From assembly GCA_900550455.1 (NCBI GenBank), contig URSE01000031.1, positions 1 through 12,631 of the forward strand: a DNA stretch of 12,631 nt, given 5' to 3'. The notes under the pieces were generated by a model. The model saw only the letters and a list, made by a program, of their open reading frames with translations, was not told the origin of the DNA and searched no databases. Positions 1 through 7,087 of the stretch are shown here, in pieces (the first letter of the stretch is position 1; every line of letters starts with the position of its first letter). Origin of the DNA: an uncultured Veillonella sp. (GTDB lineage Bacteria; Bacillota; Negativicutes; Veillonellales; Veillonellaceae). Made by a program: the position numbers and the translations under genes.

Positions 1-121
1 TAGAGGGGATTGCTCTTGTGAACTATGTCACAGGTCTGTGTGTATCTATACATATGGTAAATATAACCTTTTTTTATCAACTATACATAATAATTAATGC
101 CTTAAAAGGGCTTTTAGATTA

Positions 122-150
122 TTGCACTTGTGCATATTTATTTGTAGAAT
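122..150 (+). promoter_or_regulatory. Candidate sigma-70 promoter of the atp operon with overlapping inverted repeat
   Basis: A TTGCAC box (122-127) is followed after 17 bases by TAGAAT (145-150), one mismatch from the -10 consensus. The -35 match is only 3 of 6. A perfect inverted repeat, TGCAC-TT-GTGCA (123-134), covers the -35 box and could be an operator. Transcription would start near 157 and give a leader of about 68 bases before atpB. The rest of bases 1-121 shows no gene; it contains a second short inverted repeat CACAG-GT-CTGTG (29-40) and an AT-rich stretch. Confidence 0.45.
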
Positions 151-207
151 GTAAATAGACATTGTTTGTGCATATGGTTTTGTATGTAGCATTATGTCGC
201 GACAATT

Positions 208-216
208 GGAAAGGGG
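208..216 (+). promoter_or_regulatory. Ribosome binding site that sets the atpB start
   Basis: GGAAAGGGG lies 8 bases upstream of the GTG at 225. No comparable site precedes the in-frame TTG at 162, GTG at 168 or ATG at 174, so the 63-base N-terminal extension is probably not translated. Confidence 0.6.
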
Positions 217-224
217 TAATAGCC

Positions 225-905
225 GTGGAATTGCATGCAGGACACCATCAGGTTGTCCAATGGCTAGGACTGAACTTTAACTTAGACACGTTGATTAACA
301 CGTGGATTGTTATGGTCATCGTTCTCGTCATCGCCTTGCTGGCTGCAAGAAAGCAACAACTCGTACCATCGGGGGTGCAAAACCTTATGGAAATGGTACT
401 GGAAGGGCTTAAAGCACAGCTTGCGCCGGGTATTGAAAAACAATGGAAGAAGGCAGGCGCCGTCCTCTATACGTTTTTCCTATTCATCTTTATTGCTAAT
501 CAGATTGGTTTGTTGCCAACAAATCATCATATTAGCTCCCCGACAGCCGATGTAAACACCGCTTTGGCCTTGGCCATTGTAAGTACGGTTTTGGTTTGGG
601 GCATTAGCCTCCAAACAAAAGGGCTTGGCTACTTCAAGCACTTTTTCCAACCGTTCAAGGCGCTCTTCATTCTCAATGTCTTTGAAGAAGTCGCTAAACC
701 GGTTACATTGACGGTTCGTCTCTTCGGCAACATCATTGCCGGTGAAATCATGGCGGAATTATTGTATACCTTGCTTCCGACTTGGGTTCCGCTCACTTGG
801 ATTTGGCTCGCTTTCAGCTTGTTTGTTGGGACAATTCAAGCCTTTGTTTTCGCAATTCTTACTTCTGCCTACTTGAATCAAGGGGCTAGTGAAGAAGAAC
901 ATTAA
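225..905 (+). CDS. atpB: ATP synthase F0 subunit a
   Basis: Subunit a of the membrane F0 sector; it forms the two ion half-channels beside the c-ring. Numbering from the GTG at 225 gives 226 residues, a usual length for Firmicutes. Several membrane helices are visible (about 26-41, 81-98, 112-128, and the C-terminal half). The hallmark block around TLTVRLFGNIIAGE contains the essential arginine (R165) and a conserved glutamate (E174); N92 in the ANQIGLLP motif and Q205 in the last helix (GTIQAF) also fit the family. The GTG start is preferred because a GGAAAGGGG site lies 8 bases upstream; an in-frame TTG at 162 would add 21 residues that do not resemble the family. First gene of the operon, 39 bases before atpE. 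Confidence 0.95.
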   Translation: MELHAGHHQVVQWLGLNFNLDTLINTWIVMVIVLVIALLAARKQQLVPSGVQNLMEMVLEGLKAQLAPGIEKQWKKAGAVLYTFFLFIFIANQIGLLPTNHHISSPTADVNTALALAIVSTVLVWGISLQTKGLGYFKHFFQPFKALFILNVFEEVAKPVTLTVRLFGNIIAGEIMAELLYTLLPTWVPLTWIWLAFSLFVGTIQAFVFAILTSAYLNQGASEEEH

Positions 906-944
906 TGCGTAAATGATTTTCTATTTCCATGGAGGTTTTTGATT

Positions 945-1181
945 ATGGAACTTTTATCTGGTCTTTATGCAATTGGTGCAGGTCTTGCAATCGCAGGTGC
1001 TGCGATTGGCGCCGGTGTGGGCGATGGCTTGGTATCCGCTAAATGGCTCGAAGGTATGACACGCCAACCTGAAATGAAAGGCGAACTTCGTACATCTATG
1101 TTTATCTCTATCGGCTTGATCGAAGCATTGCCAATCATCGCCGTAGTTATTGCCATTGTGCTTGTATTCGTTCGAGGTTAA
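945..1181 (+). CDS. atpE: ATP synthase F0 subunit c
   Basis: Subunit c is the ring-forming proteolipid that carries ions through F0. The 78-residue protein is a two-helix hairpin: a glycine-rich first helix (about 5-32), the polar RQP loop (R40-Q41-P42), and a second helix (about 52-75) with the ion-binding carboxylate E60 in LIEALPII. The Na+ signature is absent: where Na+-type c subunits have Gln in helix 1 and Ser/Thr next to the Glu, this protein has D27, A61 and L62, so H+ coupling is inferred. D27 sits exactly 33 residues before E60, at the Gln position, giving a second carboxylate. The ATG at 945 is chosen over TTG 939 because GGAGG (931-935) is 9 bases upstream. Confidence 0.96.
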   Translation: MELLSGLYAIGAGLAIAGAAIGAGVGDGLVSAKWLEGMTRQPEMKGELRTSMFISIGLIEALPIIAVVIAIVLVFVRG

Positions 1182-1199
1182 TAAGAGGAGGGACATCCA

Positions 1200-1697
1200 T
1201 TGGTAGATCTCACTAGTGGTACAATTCTTGCTCAAATTATCAACTTCTTAATTCTCTTATTCATCTTGGCAAAATTCGCTTATAAGCCAATTTGCAACAT
1301 GCTCGAAGAACGGAAGGAACGCATCGCCAATGATTTGGCTGCAGCAGAATCCGCTAAGGTAGAAGCGCAAGAAATGCGTCAATCCTATGAAGACCAATTG
1401 CAAGCGGCTCGTAAAGAAGCACAAGAAATCGTAGAAAAAGCGGTACAAGAAGCTAAAGCGGTATCTGCGCAACAATTGTCTGACCTTCGTCAACAATTGG
1501 ATACAGAACGTGATAAGGCACGCCGTGAAATTGAAGAAGAGCGAGATCAAGCTATGAAGAGTCTCCGTGAAGATATCGTTTCCATGTCCGTTGCTATGGC
1601 CAGCAAGGTTGTAGAAAAAGATATGAACAGCGAAACTAACGCGAAACTCATCGACGACGCTATTGCACATTTGAATAGTAAAACAATGGGGTTGTGA
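1200..1697 (+). CDS. atpF: ATP synthase F0 subunit b
   Basis: Subunit b is the peripheral stalk that holds F1 against rotation. The 165-residue protein has one N-terminal membrane helix (about 8-27), then a long, highly charged alanine/glutamate/glutamine-rich coiled coil (about 35-135), and a short C-terminal segment that would meet subunit delta. It begins with TTG: AGAGGAGGG (1184-1192) lies 7 bases upstream and no ATG is available near the membrane helix. It lies 18 bases after atpE, and its stop is followed within 5 bases by the atpH start. Confidence 0.95.
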   Translation: MVDLTSGTILAQIINFLILLFILAKFAYKPICNMLEERKERIANDLAAAESAKVEAQEMRQSYEDQLQAARKEAQEIVEKAVQEAKAVSAQQLSDLRQQLDTERDKARREIEEERDQAMKSLREDIVSMSVAMASKVVEKDMNSETNAKLIDDAIAHLNSKTMGL

Positions 1698-1702
1698 TAC
1701 AT

Positions 1703-2251
1703 ATGAGCGTAGGAATTGTAGCAGATCGTTACAGTGAAGCCTTATTTGAGCTTGCTCAAGAGTCTAAGACTTTAGTAGAAACCGAACGCGAGGTTGAACA
1801 AGTACTAGCTACACTCAATGAGCAACCTGATTTGGTTAAGTTTATTGACAATCCTTTGCTAACAGCTGATGCTAAATGTCAATTGTTAAGCAAAATCTTC
1901 GGTGATGAATTAGACAAATCGGTATTGCACTTCCTCTTTGTTATGATTCATCGCAACCGCGCTCACTATATATGTGAAGCCTTGCAAGCTTTTGTAGACC
2001 GGTCTCAAGAGGCACGTGGCATCATCAAGGCTACCGTGTCTGTCGTAGAACCATTGACAGAAGAGCAAAGCAGTCAATTGCTTACAAAATTGCAAACGAT
2101 TACTGGAAAAACAGTTATTTTACAAACGCGTATTGATCCTTCCATCGTGGGCGGCTTGGTCGTTCAAATTGGGGATATGCGCATTGACGGTTCCGTAGCA
2201 CGTCGCTTGGAAGAACTTAAAAAGGCTCTTACCGTAGGCGTTGCTCAATAG
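1703..2251 (+). CDS. atpH: ATP synthase F1 subunit delta
   Basis: Delta caps the F1 head and connects it to the b-dimer stalk. The 182-residue length is normal. The N-terminal helical domain (about 1-105) starts with the typical ADRYSEALFELA pattern, and the C-terminal signature (about 144-175) contains IDPSIVGGLVVQIGD and RIDGSVARRLEELK. The ATG at 1703 is used. An upstream in-frame GTG at 1694 overlaps the atpF stop and has no spacing for a ribosome binding site. The only nearby SD-like sequence is GGGG (1688-1691), 11 bases from the ATG, so translation may rely on coupling to atpF. Confidence 0.94.
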   Translation: MSVGIVADRYSEALFELAQESKTLVETEREVEQVLATLNEQPDLVKFIDNPLLTADAKCQLLSKIFGDELDKSVLHFLFVMIHRNRAHYICEALQAFVDRSQEARGIIKATVSVVEPLTEEQSSQLLTKLQTITGKTVILQTRIDPSIVGGLVVQIGDMRIDGSVARRLEELKKALTVGVAQ

Positions 2252-2271
2252 ACAGAGGTGAACGGGAATTT

Positions 2272-3810
2272 ATGAAAATGAAACCTGAGGAAATCACTGC
2301 CATTATCAAGCAACAAATCCAAAACTATGATGTGGATTTGAATGTTGATGATGTAGGCACAGTCCTTGATGTGGGTGATGGTATCGCTCATATCTATGGT
2401 CTTGATAAAGCCATGGCAGGCGAACTTCTTGAATTGCCACATGGCGTATATGGTCTAGTTCTCAACTTGGAATTAGACAATGTAGGTGCTGTACTCTTGG
2501 GGAATGGCAACCTGATTAAAGAAGGTGACCAAGTTAAACGTACTGGCCGTATCATGCAAGTGCCAGTAGGAGATGCTTTGATTGGTCGTGTTGTCGATCC
2601 ATTGGGCCAACCTTTGGATGGTAAAGGGGAAATCGCAACCACAGACTTCCGCCCTGTGGAATACCCAGCACCTGGTATTGCAGACCGTAAGTCTGTCAAT
2701 CAACCTTTACAAACTGGTTTGAAAGCCATCGATGCTATGGTTCCAATTGGTCGTGGCCAACGGGAATTGATCATCGGTGACCGCGGTACTGGTAAAACAG
2801 CTATCGCAATCGATACCATCCTCAACCAAAAAGGTAAGGATGTAATCTGTATCTATGTAGCTATTGGTCAAAAGGAATCCACTGTAGCTTCTGTAGTACA
2901 AAAATTGGAAGAGTTTGGTGCTATGGACTACACTATCGTAGTATCCGCATCTGCTTCTACTGGAGCACCTCTTCAATACATTGCTCCATACGCTGGTGTA
3001 GCTATGGGCGAACACTTCATGTATGAAGGTAAACATGTATTGTGCGTATACGATGACTTGACTAAACAAGCTGCCGCATATCGTGCAATGTCCTTGCTTC
3101 TCCGTCGTCCACCAGGGCGCGAAGCATATCCAGGGGACGTATTCTACTTACACAGCCGTTTGTTGGAACGGGCTGCTAAGTTGTCCGATGAATTGGGTGG
3201 CGGTTCCATTACGGCCCTTCCAATCATTGAAACACAAGCGGGTGACGTATCTGCCTATATCCCAACTAACGTAATTTCCATCACCGATGGTCAAATCTTC
3301 TTGGGCACAGATATGTTTAACTCCGGTATTCGTCCAGCTGTCGATGTAGGCTTGTCCGTATCCCGTGTAGGTGGTTCAGCTCAAACTAAGGCTATGAAAT
3401 CCGTTGCAGGCCAACTTCGGTTGGAATTGGCTCAATATCGTGAATTAGCGGCTTTCGCCCAATTTGGTTCCGACCTTGATGCATCCACTAAAGCTCAATT
3501 GGATCGCGGTGCTCGTTTGACAGAAATGCTCAAGCAAGACCAATACAGCCCATTGTCCGTAGCTGAACAAGTTATTTGCCTCTATGCTGGTACCAAAGGT
3601 TTCCTCGCATCCATCCAATTGGAAGATGTATTGGCCTTTGAAGATGAATTAATTCGTTATGTTAATATGCATAATAAATCCATCATTGATGCTATCAACA
3701 CATCTGGCAAATTAGAATCCGCTGTAGAAGAAGAATTGAAGACAGCTATTGCTGAATGCGTTAAGGCATTTGGTGCTACCCATACATTAGTGGCTTCTAA
3801 GGAGGCGTAA
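2272..3810 (+). CDS. atpA: ATP synthase F1 subunit alpha
   Basis: Alpha is the non-catalytic nucleotide-binding subunit of the F1 hexamer; it supplies an arginine to the catalytic site. The 512 residues cover the N-terminal beta-barrel (about 25-95), the nucleotide-binding domain (about 96-380) and the C-terminal helical bundle. The Walker A motif is GDRGTGKT (169-176), where the usual sequence is GDRQTGKT, so position 172 is Gly rather than Gln. The Walker B-like VLCVYDD (256-262) and the SVSRVGGSAQ block (362-371, arginine R365) are intact. Start ATG 2272 has AGAGGTGA (2254-2261) at 10 bases. A second ATG at 2278 is too far from it. Spacing to atpG is 3 bases. Confidence 0.97.
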   Translation: MKMKPEEITAIIKQQIQNYDVDLNVDDVGTVLDVGDGIAHIYGLDKAMAGELLELPHGVYGLVLNLELDNVGAVLLGNGNLIKEGDQVKRTGRIMQVPVGDALIGRVVDPLGQPLDGKGEIATTDFRPVEYPAPGIADRKSVNQPLQTGLKAIDAMVPIGRGQRELIIGDRGTGKTAIAIDTILNQKGKDVICIYVAIGQKESTVASVVQKLEEFGAMDYTIVVSASASTGAPLQYIAPYAGVAMGEHFMYEGKHVLCVYDDLTKQAAAYRAMSLLLRRPPGREAYPGDVFYLHSRLLERAAKLSDELGGGSITALPIIETQAGDVSAYIPTNVISITDGQIFLGTDMFNSGIRPAVDVGLSVSRVGGSAQTKAMKSVAGQLRLELAQYRELAAFAQFGSDLDASTKAQLDRGARLTEMLKQDQYSPLSVAEQVICLYAGTKGFLASIQLEDVLAFEDELIRYVNMHNKSIIDAINTSGKLESAVEEELKTAIAECVKAFGATHTLVASKEA

Positions 3811-3813
3811 TAT

Positions 3814-4665
3814 ATGGCTAGTGCACAGGATTTACGCAAACGCATAAAATCCGTTGGTAATACGCAGCAAATCACCAAGGCCATGAAGATGGTCGCTTCT
3901 GCCCGCATGCGTAAAGCCCAAGCCCGTGCCGAAGGTGTTGGTCCTTATGCTGAAAAGCTAGGACAAATTATGCGCCGTGTATCTGGTTCTATTGCCGGTG
4001 GTACCAGCCCCTTGTTGGATGCTCGTCCAATTAAGAAAACCGCTTACGTCATCGTAGGTGCAGATAAGGGGTTAGCTGGTGCTTATAGCTCTAACTTGGC
4101 TAAATTTGCAGAGCAAACCTTTGCGGATAAGGACAAGAGCGCGATTGAAATCATCGCCTCTGGCCGTAAGGTAGTCGATCATTTCGCCTCCCGTGGCTAT
4201 ACTGTATCCGCTAAGTTTACAGGCTATTCCGATAAACCAGAATACAGCGATGCACGAGCTTTGATGCGAGAAGCACAAAATCAATTCCTCGCTGGTCAAG
4301 TGGATGAAGTTGTCCTCGTGTACACTAAATTCGTCAACTCTATGACGCAAATTCCTACACAAGAACGCCTTCTTCCAGTAACTCCACCAGAAGGGGATCA
4401 AGAGGGTGGCGCATATTTCTATATGCCTGGCGAAGAAGAAGTCCTCACGGCTCTTCTTCCTCAATACCTTGAATCCAGTGTGTTCAATGGACTTTTACAA
4501 GCAGCGGCTAGCGAATTAGGGTCTCGTATGACTGCTATGACATCCGCTACAGATAATGCTTCTGAACTCATTGGTAAACTCAGCCTTGAATATAATAAAT
4601 TGCGTCAAGCTAGCATTACTAACGAAATCTCTGAAATTGTGGGTGGCGCTAATGCGTTGCAATAG
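3814..4665 (+). CDS. atpG: ATP synthase F1 subunit gamma
   Basis: Gamma is the central rotor shaft that drives conformational change in the beta subunits. The 283 residues match the family length. The N-terminal helix carries the signature LRKRIKSVGNTQQITKAMKM with the MVASARMRKAQ continuation, and the C-terminal helix carries SRMTAMTSATDNASELI and ends in ITNEISEIVGGANAL, the paired coiled coil of the shaft. The middle Rossmann-like domain (about 70-210) is present. TAAGGAGG (3798-3805) lies inside the end of atpA and 8 bases before the ATG, so translation of the two genes is closely linked. Confidence 0.96.
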   Translation: MASAQDLRKRIKSVGNTQQITKAMKMVASARMRKAQARAEGVGPYAEKLGQIMRRVSGSIAGGTSPLLDARPIKKTAYVIVGADKGLAGAYSSNLAKFAEQTFADKDKSAIEIIASGRKVVDHFASRGYTVSAKFTGYSDKPEYSDARALMREAQNQFLAGQVDEVVLVYTKFVNSMTQIPTQERLLPVTPPEGDQEGGAYFYMPGEEEVLTALLPQYLESSVFNGLLQAAASELGSRMTAMTSATDNASELIGKLSLEYNKLRQASITNEISEIVGGANALQ

Positions 4666-4683
4666 AATAGGAGCGCTTCTTAG

Positions 4684-6105
4684 ATGAGTACTAATATTGG
4701 TAAAGTGGTACAGGTTATCGGCCCAGTTGTAGACGTTCAGTTTGCACCAGGTCAATTGCCAGCCATTTATAATGCCCTTCACATTGAACCTCAAGGTGAA
4801 GGTATCAAAAACAGAATTGTTGTTGAAGTTATGCAACATTTGGGTGACGACACAGTGCGCTGTGTAGCCATGTCTTCCACAGATGGCCTCACACGTAATA
4901 TGGACGTTATCGATACAGGTGCTGCTATTTCCGTACCAGTAGGTGACGGTGTATTGGGCCGTATCTTCAACGTTTTGGGTGAAACTGTAGACCATGACCC
5001 AGCAAAAGTAGAAGCTGAAGATCATTGGCCTATTCACCGTCCAGCCCCTAAATTCGATGACTTGTCTCCAGAAACAAACATCTTGGAAACAGGTATCAAG
5101 GTCGTTGACCTTATTGCCCCTTATGTAAAGGGTGGTAAGATTGGTCTCTTCGGTGGTGCCGGCGTTGGTAAAACCGTATTGATTATGGAATTGATTCATA
5201 ACATCGCTACAGAACATGGTGGTTACTCCGTATTCTCAGGCGTTGGTGAACGTACCCGTGAAGGTAATGACCTTTGGAACGAAATGAAAGAATCTGGCGT
5301 TATCAACAAGACAGCCCTCGTATATGGACAAATGAACGAACCACCTGGAGCTCGTATGCGCGTCGCATTGACAGGTTTGACCATGGCAGAATACTTCCGT
5401 GATGTAAAACACCAAGACGTGCTCTTGTTTGTCGATAATATCTTCCGTTTCATCCAAGCTGGTTCTGAAGTGTCTGCCTTGCTCGGCCGTATGCCGTCTG
5501 CCGTTGGTTACCAACCAACCTTGGCTAATGACGTAGGGGCTTTGCAAGAACGTATCACCTCTACTAAAAACGGTTCCATTACATCTGTACAAGCCGTATA
5601 CGTACCTGCCGATGACTTGACTGACCCAGCACCAGCAGCAACCTTTGCCCATTTGGATGCGACTACTGTATTGTCCCGTGCTATCGCAGAATTGGGGATT
5701 TACCCAGCCGTTGATCCATTGGATTCCACATCTCGAATCTTGGATCCACATGTAGTAGGGGAAGAACACTACCAAGTCGCTCGTGGCGTGCAAGAAGTTC
5801 TTCAAAAATACCGCGATTTGCAAGATATCATTGCCATCCTCGGTATGGAAGAATTGTCTGATGAAGATAAATTGACTGTAGCACGGGCTCGTAAGATTCA
5901 ACGTTTCCTCAGTCAACCATTCTTCGTAGCCGAAGTATTTACCGGGTCTCCTGGTAAGTACGTTCCATTGTCCGAAACCTTGCGCGGCTTCCGTGAAATC
6001 TTGGACGGCAAACACGATGATTTGCCAGAACAAGCTTTCTACATGGTTGGTTCCATTGATGAAGCAGTTCAAAAAGCAAAGGACATGGCTGAGAAAGGGG
6101 AATAA
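4684..6105 (+). CDS. atpD: ATP synthase F1 subunit beta
   Basis: Beta is the catalytic subunit that makes ATP from ADP and phosphate at the cytoplasmic F1 head. The 473 residues are full length. Visible motifs: Walker A GGAGVGKT (157-164), the GERTREGND segment with catalytic E189 and R190, Walker B VLLFVDNIFRF (246-256), the YVPADDLTDPAP loop (306-317), and a DELSEED-type lever EELSDED (389-395), which contacts gamma and epsilon. The P-loop is orthodox, unlike that of alpha here. TAGGAGCG (4668-4675) lies about 8 bases before the ATG. It is followed after 3 bases by atpC. Confidence 0.98.
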   Translation: MSTNIGKVVQVIGPVVDVQFAPGQLPAIYNALHIEPQGEGIKNRIVVEVMQHLGDDTVRCVAMSSTDGLTRNMDVIDTGAAISVPVGDGVLGRIFNVLGETVDHDPAKVEAEDHWPIHRPAPKFDDLSPETNILETGIKVVDLIAPYVKGGKIGLFGGAGVGKTVLIMELIHNIATEHGGYSVFSGVGERTREGNDLWNEMKESGVINKTALVYGQMNEPPGARMRVALTGLTMAEYFRDVKHQDVLLFVDNIFRFIQAGSEVSALLGRMPSAVGYQPTLANDVGALQERITSTKNGSITSVQAVYVPADDLTDPAPAATFAHLDATTVLSRAIAELGIYPAVDPLDSTSRILDPHVVGEEHYQVARGVQEVLQKYRDLQDIIAILGMEELSDEDKLTVARARKIQRFLSQPFFVAEVFTGSPGKYVPLSETLRGFREILDGKHDDLPEQAFYMVGSIDEAVQKAKDMAEKGE

Positions 6106-6108
6106 TCT

Positions 6109-6522
6109 ATGGCAGATTTAAAACCCATGGCCCTTACTGTGGTGACGCCAGATGACAAGGCCTTTGAAGCAAAGGTAAAGTTCATCTCCGGTCGTGCCTT
6201 GGACGGTGACTTTGGCTTCTATCCAAATCCGGCCCCTCATGTGGTAGCCTTGGATATAGCTGAATTGGATGTAACAGATCAAGATGACAAGAAGTATAAA
6301 TTGGCCATCTTTGGAGGTTTCTTGGAAATCGATAATAACCAAGCTACTTTGGTTACACCAAACTGTGAAGTGCCAGAATCCATTGACCCAGAACGGGCTC
6401 AACGAGCTCGTCAACGGGCCGAAGAACGATTAGCTGCTGACCGTGATGATGTGGATGTTCCACGGGCACGGGCGGCCCTGAAACGAGCTCTCCTACGGAT
6501 TGATATCACCAGTGGTCTATAG
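6109..6522 (+). CDS. atpC: ATP synthase F1 subunit epsilon
   Basis: Epsilon joins the gamma shaft to the c-ring and can inhibit ATP hydrolysis through its C-terminal helices. The 137-residue protein has the N-terminal beta-sandwich (about 5-88, with FGGFLEI at 68-74) and a charged two-helix C-terminal domain (about 92-133). IDPERA (92-97) fits the I(L)DxxRA motif that binds ATP in Bacillus epsilon, so ATP-dependent regulation is possible. One oddity is the segment DGDFGFYPNPAP (32-43): the family usually has G-I-L-P-G/N-H-A/T-P, so the histidine is a proline here. AAAGGGG (6094-6100) is 8 bases upstream. Last gene of the operon. Confidence 0.92.
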   Translation: MADLKPMALTVVTPDDKAFEAKVKFISGRALDGDFGFYPNPAPHVVALDIAELDVTDQDDKKYKLAIFGGFLEIDNNQATLVTPNCEVPESIDPERAQRARQRAEERLAADRDDVDVPRARAALKRALLRIDITSGL

Positions 6523-6552
6523 GAGCGGTTGACTTAGGTTAATCGATTTCAT

Positions 6553-6598
6553 AAAAAAAAACACCCCATGATCGGAAGAATCGTGGGGTGTCTTTTTT
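6553..6598. terminator. Bidirectional intrinsic terminator between atpC and yjiG
   Basis: A 12-bp stem (6561-6572 with 6580-6591, one T-G wobble) closes a 7-base loop. It has a T6 tract on the + side (6593-6598) and an A8 tract on the other side (6553-6560), which reads as T8 on the - strand. It therefore ends the atp operon (38 bases after the atpC stop) and the converging yjiHG transcript (about 20 bases after the yjiG stop). Confidence 0.93.
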
Positions 6599-6610
6599 AT
6601 GTGGCAGTGT

Positions 6611-7087
6611 CTAAACGAAAAGACGAATAATTAGCATGCCTACACAAGCATTGAAGATGGATATGGCCATAAGCATAGGCCAGTATTTTTTAGGTGTATC
6701 CGTAACACCAAGAAGGCGACCCATATATTGAATTTGAGAAGCCATGAGGATAAAGGCTGGGGCTAAGATGGTGATATGTTCTGGTGTCAGTGTGCCAGCT
6801 GCCATGAGGGCTGCTGCTACGCCTACACCAGCGGAACAAGAGAGCCAAGTAGCTAAGAGGACGGTTAAGGCTTCTCCAGGAAGAGCAAAGAGGCCCATAA
6901 CGCCACCAGCATGGAGGCCTAACCAATCAAAAACGCCTAAAATACGGAGAATTTCTGCTAGAACATAGGCCATAATGACATTTGGCATAAGACTTTGCGT
7001 AGCTAAGGTAAACCCCTTACGGGCGCCAATGACAAAGATATCGAAAGGATTGTTGGTTTTCTTTTGGCTGTTTGCTTGTGTAGTCAT
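6611..7087 (-). CDS. yjiG: YjiG-like Gate-domain membrane protein
   Basis: Small integral membrane protein (158 residues; E. coli YjiG is of similar size) of the nucleoside-recognition/Gate-domain type. A charged N-terminus (1-16) is followed by hydrophobic segments at about 33-50, 62-92, 104-120 and 137-157; the conserved-looking parts are SLMPNVIMAYVLAEILR and the small-residue-rich PGEALTVLLATWLSCSAGVGVAAALM. Its ATG shares a base with the yjiH stop (TAATG), a translational-coupling arrangement, with AAAGGA upstream. YjiH and YjiG together probably form one membrane complex. The substrate is unknown; a role in moving a small amino-acid derivative or peptide is inferred from the neighbouring M20 enzyme. 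SpmB of the sporulation pair is a relative but fits length and context less well. Confidence 0.8.
   Translation of the reverse strand: MTTQANSQKKTNNPFDIFVIGARKGFTLATQSLMPNVIMAYVLAEILRILGVFDWLGLHAGGVMGLFALPGEALTVLLATWLSCSAGVGVAAALMAAGTLTPEHITILAPAFILMASQIQYMGRLLGVTDTPKKYWPMLMAISIFNACVGMLIIRLFV

Noticed and set aside
58..78. Terminator of an upstream gene before the T7 run at 69-75
   Set aside because: Only a three-pair stem (GGT/ACC) can be drawn before the T run; too weak to call.
103..116. TAAAAG-GG-CTTTTA inverted repeat upstream of the atp promoter
   Set aside because: Short AT-rich stem with a 2-base loop and no T run; could be chance in an AT-rich leader.
162..224. N-terminal extension of atpB from TTG 162, GTG 168 or ATG 174
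   Set aside because: No ribosome binding site precedes these starts, the 21 extra residues are unlike subunit a, and a good site serves GTG 225.
4516..5217. Long open frame on the - strand across the atpG-atpD junction (233 codons)
   Set aside because: It is antisense to two well-conserved genes and its translation (many Cys, Asn, His, no motifs) is typical of a shadow frame.
5236..6072. Long open frame on the - strand inside atpD (278 codons)
   Set aside because: Wholly antisense to the beta subunit, with no ribosome binding site or domain; explained by the codon bias of atpD.
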